DNA of 64,000 nt from positions 1 to 64,000 of the forward strand of contig JAENWT010000015.1 in the NCBI GenBank assembly GCA_016650125.1. The letters run 5' to 3'. The notes under the pieces were generated by a model. That model was not told the DNA's origin, did not search any database, and saw nothing but the letters and a program-made list of their open reading frames with translations. The DNA comes from Thermoleophilia bacterium (GTDB lineage: Bacteria > Actinomycetota > Thermoleophilia > Solirubrobacterales > 70-9). Of the stretch, positions 16,232-23,788 are shown piece by piece (position 1 is the stretch's first letter; each line of letters starts with the position of its first letter). Made by a program: the position numbers and the translations under genes.

Positions 16232-17005
16232 ATGGCGACCAAGAGTTTTTCGTCGGAACAACGCGATCGCAGTGGAGTCGGCCAGCACCTGGCCGCCGAA
16301 GCCAGGCTTTGGCGAGCAAGGGACACGGATCCCAAGGCCCGGGAAGAGCTCATGGAGCGGTATCTGCCGTTCGCCCGCAGCCTCGCTTCGCGATATCGCG
16401 GGGCAAGTGAATCCTTCGACGACCTCGTCCAGGTCGCTTCGGTCGGACTGGTCAACGCCGTCAACCGGTTCGAGCCGGACAAGGGCACCCCTTTCGCCGC
16501 CTTCGCCTCTCCCACCATCCTCGGAGAGCTGAAACGCTATTTCCGTGACCGCGTCTGGATGATCAGGGTGCCCCGCGGGCTTCAGGAGAACATTCGCACC
16601 GTGGAATCCAGCTCAAACGACCTCGGAACTGAACTTCATCGCACCCCGACGATCGACGAAATCGCCGACCACACCGGTATGGACCGGGCCGAGGTCGACG
16701 AGGTGCTGGTCGCGAAGCAGGAACGGACGCCCATCTCCCTCGACCAGCCCGACGACGACGAGGGACACACCACCGAAGAACGGGTGGGAGTCAAGGATCC
16801 GAACTTCGACCTGGTCGAGGACAAGGACGAGATCCGCGAAGCGATGGCAGACCTTTCCTCGGTCGAGCGGCGCGTGCTGCGCCTGCGCTTCATCGAAGAC
16901 ATGACTCAGTCCGAGATCGCCGACCGCATCGGCTACTCGCAGATGCACGTCTCCCGGCTCCTGCGGCGCAGCCTCGAACAGCTCGAAGCCAAGACCGCCC
17001 ACTGA
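16232..17005 (+). CDS. RNA polymerase sigma factor, SigB/SigF/SigG type
   Basis: 257 aa, lacking region 1.1. Region 2 (about residues 44-108) contains YLPFARSLASRYRG, DDLVQVASVGLVNAVNRF and GTPFAAFASPTI. Region 3 is centred on RTPTIDEIADHTGM. Region 4 has the helix-turn-helix around MTQSEIADRIGYSQMHVSRLLRRS. This matches the stress/sporulation sigma-70 subfamily rather than the housekeeping or ECF type. AGGAGA precedes the ATG. No anti-sigma or anti-anti-sigma gene is adjacent, which is unusual for the family. Confidence 0.9.
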   Translation: MATKSFSSEQRDRSGVGQHLAAEARLWRARDTDPKAREELMERYLPFARSLASRYRGASESFDDLVQVASVGLVNAVNRFEPDKGTPFAAFASPTILGELKRYFRDRVWMIRVPRGLQENIRTVESSSNDLGTELHRTPTIDEIADHTGMDRAEVDEVLVAKQERTPISLDQPDDDEGHTTEERVGVKDPNFDLVEDKDEIREAMADLSSVERRVLRLRFIEDMTQSEIADRIGYSQMHVSRLLRRSLEQLEAKTAH

Positions 17006-17070
17006 GGGCTAGATCTCGGGCAATTCCTTGCCTCTGGCAACGGGCTCGGTGCCGGCGGTGATGCCCACGG

Positions 17071-18051
17071 TCAGCCCGGGTCGACCGGCATTTCCCGCCG
17101 TACCTCGCCGGGCGACTTGTCTCGCCGCATTCCGATGAAGACGGGGTGCCGGAGTCGGGAATCGTTCGTCCATTCGGAGAATTCGACCTCGACCACCCGC
17201 AACGGGTTGACGAAGCGCGCGCCGGGCGTACTCGGCATGTCGTCGAAGGGTGAAGTGTCACGGCTGAATCCGGAGAGGTCGTCCTCGATCGTCTCGAGAT
17301 CACCGAAGCTGAAACCGGAACCGACCCGGCCCGCGTACCTGAGGTGCTCGCCGCGGTCCTTTCGGTGACTCCAGTAGCCGAGCAAAAGGGAGCCGATCGA
17401 GTCCTCGCGAGAGCCTTTGCCCGGCAGCCACCCGCCGACTACGAATTCCTGGCGGAGGCGGTTCTTCAGCTTGAGCCAGTCGTGGTTTGCCCGTCCCCCG
17501 CGGTACGGACTGTCGAGCCGCTTGACGACCAGCCCTTCGAGACCCTGTTCGGCTGTGGCCTCGAGAGTCGACTCGATGTCGACGAGCAGATAGTCGGGGG
17601 TCTGCCAGCTGCGTCCTTTCAGCTTCAGGGCCTCGAGCCGGTCCCGGCGCTCCTTGTACGGCAAGGGCCTCAGGTCCTCGCCGTCGGCCTGGAGCAAGTC
17701 GAAGATCACGAAGGTGGCGGCGTAGCTCCTGGCCGAGCTTTCCCGGCCCCGCCCGCCGTTACGTCGCAGCATCTTCTGGATGCGCTGGAAATCCGGGATC
17801 CCGTGCTCGTCGAAGGCGACCAGCTCGCCATCGAGGATCGTGCCTTCTACACCGGGCACGTCAGCAAGCGGAGCGATCTCCGGGAAGAGATCGGTGATGT
17901 CGTTCAGGTTGCGACCCTGCAGGCGCATCACGCCGTTCTCACAGAAGGCGATCGCGCGGACCCCGTCCCACTTGATCTCGGTCGCCCAGTTCTCTGACGT
18001 CGAAGGAGCCTCAGCGAGTTTTGCCTTCATGGGCTCGATCACGTCGGGCAT
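17071..18051 (-). CDS. ATP-dependent DNA ligase (LigC/LigD ligase-domain type)
   Basis: A 326-aa stand-alone ligase with the nucleotidyltransferase and OB domains. Motif I is EIKWDGVRA with the adenylated Lys at 27, followed by GELVAFD, FDLLQADG, EGLVVKR and WLKLKNR (motif V). It lacks the polymerase and nuclease domains of full LigD. Such enzymes serve in end-joining or base-excision repair. No Ku gene is in the window. It is divergent from the small gene at 18162 across an inverted repeat. Confidence 0.85.
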   Translation of the reverse strand: MPDVIEPMKAKLAEAPSTSENWATEIKWDGVRAIAFCENGVMRLQGRNLNDITDLFPEIAPLADVPGVEGTILDGELVAFDEHGIPDFQRIQKMLRRNGGRGRESSARSYAATFVIFDLLQADGEDLRPLPYKERRDRLEALKLKGRSWQTPDYLLVDIESTLEATAEQGLEGLVVKRLDSPYRGGRANHDWLKLKNRLRQEFVVGGWLPGKGSREDSIGSLLLGYWSHRKDRGEHLRYAGRVGSGFSFGDLETIEDDLSGFSRDTSPFDDMPSTPGARFVNPLRVVEVEFSEWTNDSRLRHPVFIGMRRDKSPGEVRREMPVDPG

Positions 18052-18110
18052 ATTCAGGTGGATCCTCTCGCTCGCCGGGTCACTGGCATGTCCCGGCCTT
18101 CCGGCATGAA

Positions 18111-18141
18111 CATGGGGTATCTAAATGCGCTGTACCCCATG
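18111..18141. repeat. Inverted repeat between divergent genes with GGGTA in both directions
   Basis: CATGGGGTA (18111-18119) and TACCCCATG (18133-18141) are perfect 9-bp arms with a 13-bp centre. They lie between the divergent ligase and Rho_N-like genes. Each arm contains GGGTA, resembling the -10 of SigB/SigF-type promoters, pointing outward in either direction. I see no matching GTTT -35 element, so an operator is equally likely. Confidence 0.45.
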
Positions 18142-18161
18142 AACGGCGAATTACTCCGAAT

Positions 18162-18347
18162 GTGACAGATTCCTTTCACCAGTCAAGGGACGAGCTCTAT
18201 GCGAGGGCCCAGGAGCGCAAGCTCCCGGGCCGCTCCGGCATGAGCAAGAAAGGACCTGATCAAGGCGCTCGACCGGAGCTGATGCGGCGCCTGAGCACCC
18301 GCAGCAAGATCGAAAAACGCGTCCGTGATTTGATTGAGAATCGATGA
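18162..18347 (+). CDS. Rho_N/SAP-like small protein, apparent frameshift near its end
   Basis: From GTG 18162 the frame reads SRDELYARAQERKLPGRSGM then SKK, the usual start of a Rho_N-like or plasmid-stabilisation C-terminal domain. In this frame it continues GPDQGARPEL, which is atypical. Removing one A from the AAGAAAGG run (about 18246-18253) would give SKKDLIKALDRS and a stop at 18280-18282, the expected domain end. The current frame instead runs on through MRRLSTRSKIEKRV to a TGA that overlaps the next ATG (ATGA). It may be a real frameshift, a sequencing error, or two coupled peptides. Confidence 0.5.
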   Translation: MTDSFHQSRDELYARAQERKLPGRSGMSKKGPDQGARPELMRRLSTRSKIEKRVRDLIENR

Positions 18348-18847
18348 GCAATCAGAAGGACACCGAAAAGCCGCCGGACTCGCCGCGACATGAGAGTGAA
18401 GGCGAGCGGCTGGACCGCAACCTCAGTGAGCTGCTCCAGGAACTGCGGATCGCCCTGCCTGGCGTGCAGGTGCTCTTCGCCTTCCTGCTCGCCGTGCCGT
18501 TCCAGCAGAACTTCACCCAGGTGACCGAATTCCAGAAATCGGTCTATTTCGCGACCCTGCTGCTGACGGCACTCTCGACCGCCATGTTCATCGCCCCGAC
18601 CGCGTTTCACCGAATGACCTTCCGGCTCCAGCAAAAGGAGCGGCTGGTTCAGCTCGGCAACCACCTGGCGATCTCGGGCATCGGCTGCCTGGGGCTGGCG
18701 ATGACCGGCGCGGTCATGCTGATCACCGACGTGCTCTACGACACGACCGCGACCGTGATCGCCACCGGGCTGATCCTCCTGATGTTCGTCTCATTCTGGA
18801 TCCTCCTGCCGCTCCACGGCCGCCGGAAAGCCGAAGACGAAGCCTGA
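18344..18847 (+). CDS. DUF6328 family membrane protein
   Basis: 167 aa. A charged N-terminus (RLDRNLSELLQELRIALPGVQVLFAFLLAVPF) is characteristic of DUF6328, followed by about four transmembrane helices and a basic end. The function of the family is unknown; it is common in actinobacteria, often near stress genes. The start overlaps the upstream stop by 4 nt (ATGA), so it is translationally coupled to the Rho_N-like gene. It abuts the convergent USP-membrane gene. Confidence 0.75.
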   Translation: MSNQKDTEKPPDSPRHESEGERLDRNLSELLQELRIALPGVQVLFAFLLAVPFQQNFTQVTEFQKSVYFATLLLTALSTAMFIAPTAFHRMTFRLQQKERLVQLGNHLAISGIGCLGLAMTGAVMLITDVLYDTTATVIATGLILLMFVSFWILLPLHGRRKAEDEA

Positions 18848-19711
18848 TCAGACCAGCCAGAGGATCAGCGCGAGGATCAGGGCGCCGATCGTGTACCCCA
18901 TCGCCTGCCGGGCCATGAACTTTTCCCAGATTCCCGTATACCGAACGCTCTGGAAAAACAACAGTCCGACGATGTGGGCGGCATTCAGCAGGAAGGCACC
19001 GATCGCGAGCAGCAGGATCGCCGCAGCGGCACCGTCAATGTTGCCCCCGTCATTGAGTCCGGAGGCCACGGAAATCAATCCGAGGGCGATCGTTCCGAGG
19101 AATCCGACCAGCATGCCGACGACGTCGCGGCGGGTCAGCGGCGGCACGTTCCTGGTGCGCTCGATCTCCTCTTCTTCGGTGACCGCGCGGCCACCGTCAC
19201 GCTGAACGTCGACCACGGCCGGGGCGGTGCCACCACTGTCCGGGATACCGACCACCAGTTCCACCAGCGGCTGGTGGAACTCGTGCTCGATCCGCTTCCA
19301 TAGATCTTTCTCGGCGTAAGCCCTGCCCTTGTCACCGTGGGCGACGACGATGATCTCGTCGGCCTCGAATTCACGCAGGCCGTCACCGATCGCGACCACC
19401 GGGTCACCATCGCCGACTTCGCCGACAGCTTCGATGCCGACTCCCTTCAGTTCGGCCAGCACCGTCTCCAGCCGCTCGTTGGCGACCTTGATCGGCTCGT
19501 CGAACGCAGCGAGTTCGTGCTCCAGCCCCGAACTGGCGAGGGCGGGTGCGATCACGAAGACTTCGACCTCGGCCGAGCGGCCCTCGATGTGCTGGCGCAG
19601 CTCGTGCATGAACTCGGAGCCCCGGAACGCTTCGTCGGCCACGAGCAGAACCCTGAGCGAATCCGTTGACCGGGATTCACTTCCGGCGGTGGAAGTCGTT
19701 TCGTCTGACAT
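18848..19711 (-). CDS. Membrane protein with N-terminal USP-like domain
   Basis: 287 aa. Residues about 19-165 resemble a universal-stress-protein fold (LRVLLVADEAFRGSEF, VEVFVIAPAL, ADEIIVVAHGD), but without a clear ATP-binding G-x2-G-x9-G pattern. Residues about 205-287 contain three hydrophobic helices. It may sense a signal in the cytoplasm and act at the membrane. TATTAA lies 6 nt before the ATG, an imperfect version of the leaderless signal. The N-terminus is Ser/Thr-rich. Confidence 0.65.
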   Translation of the reverse strand: MSDETTSTAGSESRSTDSLRVLLVADEAFRGSEFMHELRQHIEGRSAEVEVFVIAPALASSGLEHELAAFDEPIKVANERLETVLAELKGVGIEAVGEVGDGDPVVAIGDGLREFEADEIIVVAHGDKGRAYAEKDLWKRIEHEFHQPLVELVVGIPDSGGTAPAVVDVQRDGGRAVTEEEEIERTRNVPPLTRRDVVGMLVGFLGTIALGLISVASGLNDGGNIDGAAAAILLLAIGAFLLNAAHIVGLLFFQSVRYTGIWEKFMARQAMGYTIGALILALILWLV

Positions 19712-19789
19712 ATCCGCTTAATACCCGGACCCGCCCGGATGGAAACCGCCCTCGGCTTCAACAAACGAAACCCCCGCGCGGGACGGACG

Positions 19790-20101
19790 TCAGCCGAGCG
19801 GGGAAGGCGGGATTCGCGTCTCCCCCGTGACCTCCGGGATCAGCATCGCGATCTCGTCGATGAAGCACCAGGACCATTCCTCGCCGGGCTGGATCGACCG
19901 GATGATCGCGTGGCCGGACGCGGCGTTGTGCCGGGTCGCGTGCATCTCGGGTGAGTTATCGCAGCAGCCGACGTAACCGCACTCGAGGCAGATCCGCAGG
20001 TGGAACCAGTCGGTGCCTTCCTTCAGGCAGTCTTCGCAGCCTTCGACTGATTCGGGCAGCTCGGTGATCTTGACCTGGTCGAGGTGGTTGCATTCAGCCA
20101 T
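19790..20101 (-). CDS. UBP-type zinc finger protein
   Basis: 103 aa. Zinc ligands are in the order CNH, CEDC, CLECG, CCDN, then HATRH and GHAI, matching the zf-UBP pattern (ubiquitin-hydrolase-like Zn finger) that occurs as a small stand-alone protein in actinobacteria. In eukaryotes this finger binds the ubiquitin C-terminus; the bacterial role is unknown. GAGG precedes the ATG. It lies 21 bp after the alkylsulfatase gene on the other side and may be cotranscribed with it. Confidence 0.85.
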   Translation of the reverse strand: MAECNHLDQVKITELPESVEGCEDCLKEGTDWFHLRICLECGYVGCCDNSPEMHATRHNAASGHAIIRSIQPGEEWSWCFIDEIAMLIPEVTGETRIPPSPLG

Positions 20102-20122
20102 GGCGGGACCTCATTCCTGGTT

Positions 20123-22030
20123 TCAGGGTTCGACTACTGGGAACCATAAGCTGAAGTCGTCGAGCAGCGAGAAGATCTCGATCAGCGGCGCCGGATCCGG
20201 TTCCACCTTGACCTCACCCTTTTCAATCGCCTCATCGATCGTCAGCTCGTTGGCGACGATCCGGTTCAGGGTCTCCCTGGTCGTGGTCACTTCACCATCG
20301 GCCTCGGCGGAGCGGCGTTGGTGCGAATGGCTGAGCGTGCCGTTGGCCAGGCGCAGCACCGCTTCCTCGCGGGTGTCGCCCAGCGTCAGGTTGAGGGTGA
20401 TTGTCCTCCCCGCCGCATCGGGGCCGTTCAGCCGGATCCCCAGGTAGTTGATGATCATCGGCAGGGTGAGCGCCCGGATCGTGTCCGGGCTGCCGGTGCC
20501 GACCTCGAAGGGCAGGCTGAAGGTTCCGAAGCGCAGTTCCTGGGCCCCGTTGAGGAAGGCATTCCGCCAGGTCGAGGATTCGGTCTGGTAGCCCATCTGT
20601 TCAAGGGCGTCGGCGGCGAGGTTCCTGGCCTCCTGGTTTTCGGGGTCGTCGAAGACCACGTGGTTCATGACTTCGGACACCCAGCGGTACTCACCGGCCT
20701 CGAACGACTCCCGGGCCTTTCGGATGACCTCCTCTGGGCCGCCCATGAATTCGACGTATTTCCCGCCGGCTTCGACCGGCGGCAGTCCGTGGAGGTGGGC
20801 CGGATTGCCATCGTAGGCGCCGAGGTATTTGGCGTAGGTGGCCTTGACGTTGTGGTTGATCGTCCCGTAGTACTCGCGCAGCGCCCAGTGGGTGGCCAGT
20901 GATTCGGGGAGCGCGACCATCTCGCCGATCTCCTCCGGCACATGGCCGTGGTTGGCCAGGCGAAGGGTCTCGTCGTTGATGTAGCGGTAGGCGTCACGGC
21001 CCTTGCTCAGCATCTCGACGATGCGTTCCCGGCCCCAGACCGGCCAGTGATGCATGCCGTACATGACCTCGGAATCAGCCGACCAGCGATCGATCGTCTC
21101 GTTCAGGTAATGCGACCAGGCCTGAGGGTCGCGGATCTGGGCGCCGCGAATGGCGTAGGTGTTGTGCAGGGTGTGGGTGCAGTTCTCGGCCGCGGTGACC
21201 GCTTTCAGCTCCTCGATGTACCAGTGCATCTCGGCCGGGGCCTCGGTGTCCGGAGTCGGCATGAATTCGAAGGTGAGCCCGTCGATGACCATGCGCTGGC
21301 CGGCCTCGGTGATGTGGTGGGTCGGTGCGATCAGGGTCACCGTGCCGAGGGAGACGCCAGTGCCGAGCCCGACCCCCACCGTCCCCTTCGGATCCGCGGC
21401 GAGCAGGCCGCCAAACTGGAACATCGCCCGGCGGGTCATCACGTTGCCGGCCATCACGTTCTCGGAGACGGCCGCCTCGAGGAAGCCTTCCGGCGCGATG
21501 ATCTTCGTGCGGCCCGCGATGACGTCAGCTTCATCGACCACCCCGCGCACGCCGCCGTAGTGGTCGACGTGGCTGTGCGAGTGGATGACCGCGACCACGG
21601 GCTTCTTCGGCCGGTGCTCGAAGTAGAGGTCCATCGCCGCCGAAGCGGTTTCGGACGAGATCAGCGGGTCGACCACGATGATCCCGGTGTCACCTTCGAT
21701 GATGGTCAGATTGGAGACGTCGAGGTTTCGCACCTGGTAGAGCCGGTCGACGACCTTGAAGAGGCCGCCCTTCGCGACGAGCGAGCCCTGGCGCCAGAGG
21801 CTGGGATTGACCGTATCGGGAGCAACTGAGTCTTCTTCGATGAAGTTCAGGCGGTGCGGGTCGAATACCCAGTCGCCGTCCTCCTTGAGCACAGGGCCGT
21901 CGGCCAGGGGTGCGATGAAGCCGCGGGTGGCTTCCTCGAAGTCCCGTTTGTCCTCGAACGGCAGCCGGTCGATCACCGCGGCGTTGGTGTCCCTGGTGAT
22001 TGCCGTCGCGTCTTTTCTCGGATCGTCCAT
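20123..22030 (-). CDS. Alkyl/aryl sulfatase-like metallo-beta-lactamase protein
   Basis: 635 aa. The N-terminal MBL domain has HSHSHVDHYGG (HxHxDH zinc motif), and GDTGIIVVDPL marks the first strand. A central helical dimerisation region and a C-terminal SCP2-like domain follow, which is the full layout of BDS1/SdsA1-type alkylsulfatases that release sulphate from alkyl sulphate esters. ATG 22030 with AAGGAGAG is preferred to the start 8 codons earlier. No signal peptide is seen, so it is probably cytoplasmic. A 16-nt palindrome lies in the divergent promoter region. Confidence 0.85.
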   Translation of the reverse strand: MDDPRKDATAITRDTNAAVIDRLPFEDKRDFEEATRGFIAPLADGPVLKEDGDWVFDPHRLNFIEEDSVAPDTVNPSLWRQGSLVAKGGLFKVVDRLYQVRNLDVSNLTIIEGDTGIIVVDPLISSETASAAMDLYFEHRPKKPVVAVIHSHSHVDHYGGVRGVVDEADVIAGRTKIIAPEGFLEAAVSENVMAGNVMTRRAMFQFGGLLAADPKGTVGVGLGTGVSLGTVTLIAPTHHITEAGQRMVIDGLTFEFMPTPDTEAPAEMHWYIEELKAVTAAENCTHTLHNTYAIRGAQIRDPQAWSHYLNETIDRWSADSEVMYGMHHWPVWGRERIVEMLSKGRDAYRYINDETLRLANHGHVPEEIGEMVALPESLATHWALREYYGTINHNVKATYAKYLGAYDGNPAHLHGLPPVEAGGKYVEFMGGPEEVIRKARESFEAGEYRWVSEVMNHVVFDDPENQEARNLAADALEQMGYQTESSTWRNAFLNGAQELRFGTFSLPFEVGTGSPDTIRALTLPMIINYLGIRLNGPDAAGRTITLNLTLGDTREEAVLRLANGTLSHSHQRRSAEADGEVTTTRETLNRIVANELTIDEAIEKGEVKVEPDPAPLIEIFSLLDDFSLWFPVVEP

Positions 22031-22091
22031 GGCTCTCCTTGGTCCTCGACTCACGGCCAGATCGCCGCGGTTCTATTGCCGTCCGCACAAT

Positions 22092-22107
22092 AACGCCCGC
22101 GGGCGTT
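22092..22107. promoter_or_regulatory. Perfect 16-nt palindrome, candidate operator
   Basis: AACGCCCGCGGGCGTT is a perfect palindrome in the 114-bp divergent gap between the alkylsulfatase (minus) and a small membrane protein (plus). On the minus strand TATTGT (22087-22092) abuts it and could be a -10. A repressor site is plausible, but the regulator is not identified. Confidence 0.45.
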
Positions 22108-22144
22108 CCAGACCGGAAACTTCCCACCCGGCTAGGGTTGCGAA

Positions 22145-22354
22145 ATGGCCGACGACAAACTCAAAAAGAACCGCGACGGATCGACGATTGACACGAACCA
22201 GTACGTCGGCCTTGTTCTGGCCGTAGCCGTGCCGATCATCGGCCTGCTCTTCGGCATCTACCTGCGGAGCGAACACAACCTCTTCGCCGACCGCATCATC
22301 ATCGTCTCGCTGATCTCCCTGGTCGTCTGGACCTGTCTGATCCTCTTCATCTAG
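22145..22354 (+). CDS. Small two-helix membrane protein (69 aa)
   Basis: A polar N-terminus of about 19 residues is followed by two hydrophobic helices (about residues 21-40 and 50-69) with the short loop LRSEHNLFADR. The function is unknown. TAGGGT (22133-22138) lies exactly 6 nt before the ATG, without a Shine-Dalgarno, supporting leaderless expression. The last 8 nt overlap the 3' end of the convergent RlmA-like gene. Confidence 0.6.
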   Translation: MADDKLKKNRDGSTIDTNQYVGLVLAVAVPIIGLLFGIYLRSEHNLFADRIIIVSLISLVVWTCLILFI

Positions 22355-23180
22355 TCCAGACCTGAACCGAACCGGACACTTCCGAGCTCTCGGGCAGGGC
22401 GCCGACCAGGGTTTCGAGTCTCTCCGGGTCTATCCGTCCGCCGCTCGGGCCCATGTTGATCAGGTCACGCACCTGCCCCGGGGCAAGTTCCATCTTCCAT
22501 TCGACGATCCGGGCCTCGGTTGAGTCCTCCGCGTCGCCGAGGGTCTTTTCGAGCCGTTCCTCCTTGTCGGGATCGACCGAAATCATCTCGAAAGGCTCGA
22601 TCAGCTCCTTCAGGTGGTCTGCGGTCGGGGTGACCACGATCAGACGTCCGCCGTCGGCGCGGATTCGCTCGATCTCTTCGCCGTTCCGCGGCGAGAAGAC
22701 GTTGAGAATCAGTGCGGCGGCGCCGGATTTGACCGGGATCTCGTCCCAGATGTCGGCGACGACCGCGCTCGCGCGCGGATGAACCCTGGCCGCCCGCCTC
22801 GCGGCAAACTTCGAGTTGTCGACACCCAGACCGATCCGGTCCGGAAGCGCTTCGAGGACTTCGGCCAGATACCAGCCGGTGCCGGTACCGAGGTCGACGA
22901 CTGCGCCTTCGACGTCTTCCAGCCCGGCCTTGCCGATCTCCTCGATGACCGCGTCCAACACCGGCTGGAACAGGCCCGCGGTCAGCACACGGTCCCGGGC
23001 GTCGAGCATTTCGGCCGAATCGGCGGTGTGGGTGCCGGAGTGACTGCCGAGCAGGCTGACGTAGCCCTGGCGGGCAACATTGGCGGTATGGCCCTTGCTG
23101 CAGATCAGGGACGCTCCGTTTTCCCGCAATTCACCACCACAGTGCGGGCAGATCAGGATCTTCACGGCGGCTTCGTCCAT
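22347..23180 (-). CDS. RlmA-like 23S rRNA (guanine-N1)-methyltransferase
   Basis: 277 aa. The N-terminal zinc site (CPHCGGEL, then CSKGH) followed by VARQGYVSLL is characteristic of the RlmA/TlrB family, which methylates N1 of G745 or G748 in 23S rRNA. The SAM-binding fold shows VVDLGTGTGWYL and NVFSPRNGEEIERI. RlmA-type enzymes affect ribosome function; TlrB variants give macrolide resistance. TACTGT (23187-23192) is exactly 6 nt upstream of ATG 23180, so the longer frame to 23480 is rejected. Confidence 0.8.
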   Translation of the reverse strand: MDEAAVKILICPHCGGELRENGASLICSKGHTANVARQGYVSLLGSHSGTHTADSAEMLDARDRVLTAGLFQPVLDAVIEEIGKAGLEDVEGAVVDLGTGTGWYLAEVLEALPDRIGLGVDNSKFAARRAARVHPRASAVVADIWDEIPVKSGAAALILNVFSPRNGEEIERIRADGGRLIVVTPTADHLKELIEPFEMISVDPDKEERLEKTLGDAEDSTEARIVEWKMELAPGQVRDLINMGPSGGRIDPERLETLVGALPESSEVSGSVQVWTR

Positions 23181-23290
23181 ACCCGGACAGTAGATGCCCG
23201 GGGTGCGAGTCGGCATGATGGTAAGTCGTGCGCAAGGGATGAACGCAATGAACCAGTCAAAACCAAGGAACCTGCAGGGCCTGATTCGTG

Positions 23291-23467
23291 ATGACCACGA
23301 AACGTGTCGCCCATGAGCGGGGAGCCACCTACATCCTGATCGGGCCGCCGACCCCGAGGACCGGGTTGAGGCGCTTGAGCCCGTCCCTGGACGACCGCCT
23401 GCTCGAGGCCATCCCCGGAGTCGACATCCGGGTCGTCTCGGACCGGACCAAACTGAAAGGAGATTGA
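23291..23467 (+). CDS. Universal stress protein C-terminal segment (58 aa)
   Basis: The frame from ATG 23291 to TGA (23465-23467) encodes 58 residues: AHERGATYILIGPPTPR, then RLSPSLDDRLLEAIPGVDIRVVSD. This is the final strand-helix-strand part of a USP domain, as found at the C-terminus of KdpD-type and stand-alone USPs. The first half of the fold is missing. A GTG-started gene follows 2 nt later. It could be a remnant or a functional half-domain. Confidence 0.5.
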   Translation: MTTKRVAHERGATYILIGPPTPRTGLRRLSPSLDDRLLEAIPGVDIRVVSDRTKLKGD

Positions 23468-23469
23468 AC

Positions 23470-23751
23470 GTGAGCCACAAGGCTCTGCCACTGCTCGACG
23501 CGATCGAAGTCAGGGCCGCGGCGATCGGTGTACCGGTCGATGCGAGGATTGAACCGGGCCGCAGCTACCGGCATGCCCTCAAGCAGGCGTTCAGCCGGGA
23601 GCACCTCGACCGGGTAGTGATCGCCGCCGAGAGCAAGACGGGCGGCGGCTTCGGTTCCGAAGACATCGCCTGGATGCTGGACCACTCCGGAACCGAACTA
23701 CTGATCCTCAAGTCCGCTCCCGATTCGCCGCTGACCCTCACGCCTGCCTGA
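23470..23751 (+). CDS. USP-like half-domain protein (93 aa)
   Basis: AAAGGAG lies 7 nt before GTG 23470; a TTG at 23464 is also in frame. The protein reads ALPLLDAIEVRAAAIGVPVD, a helix, HLDRVVIAAE, then SEDIAWMLDHSGTELLILKS. These are the helix-strand elements of a universal-stress-protein domain without its first strand. It follows the 58-aa USP segment at 2 nt, so the pair probably derives from or works as one USP-type unit. No ATP-binding loop is seen. Confidence 0.5.
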   Translation: MSHKALPLLDAIEVRAAAIGVPVDARIEPGRSYRHALKQAFSREHLDRVVIAAESKTGGGFGSEDIAWMLDHSGTELLILKSAPDSPLTLTPA

Positions 23752-23775
23752 AAGAGGTGCCAATACTTCACTTTG

Positions 23776-23781
23776 TATAGT
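23776..23781 (+). promoter_or_regulatory. Candidate -10 of the ABC exporter operon
   Basis: TATAGT ends 7 nt before ATG 23789 and there is no Shine-Dalgarno in the gap, suggesting near-leaderless transcription of the ABC operon. No convincing -35 is visible at 16-18 bp. Confidence 0.4.
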
Positions 23782-23788
23782 TAGTCTG

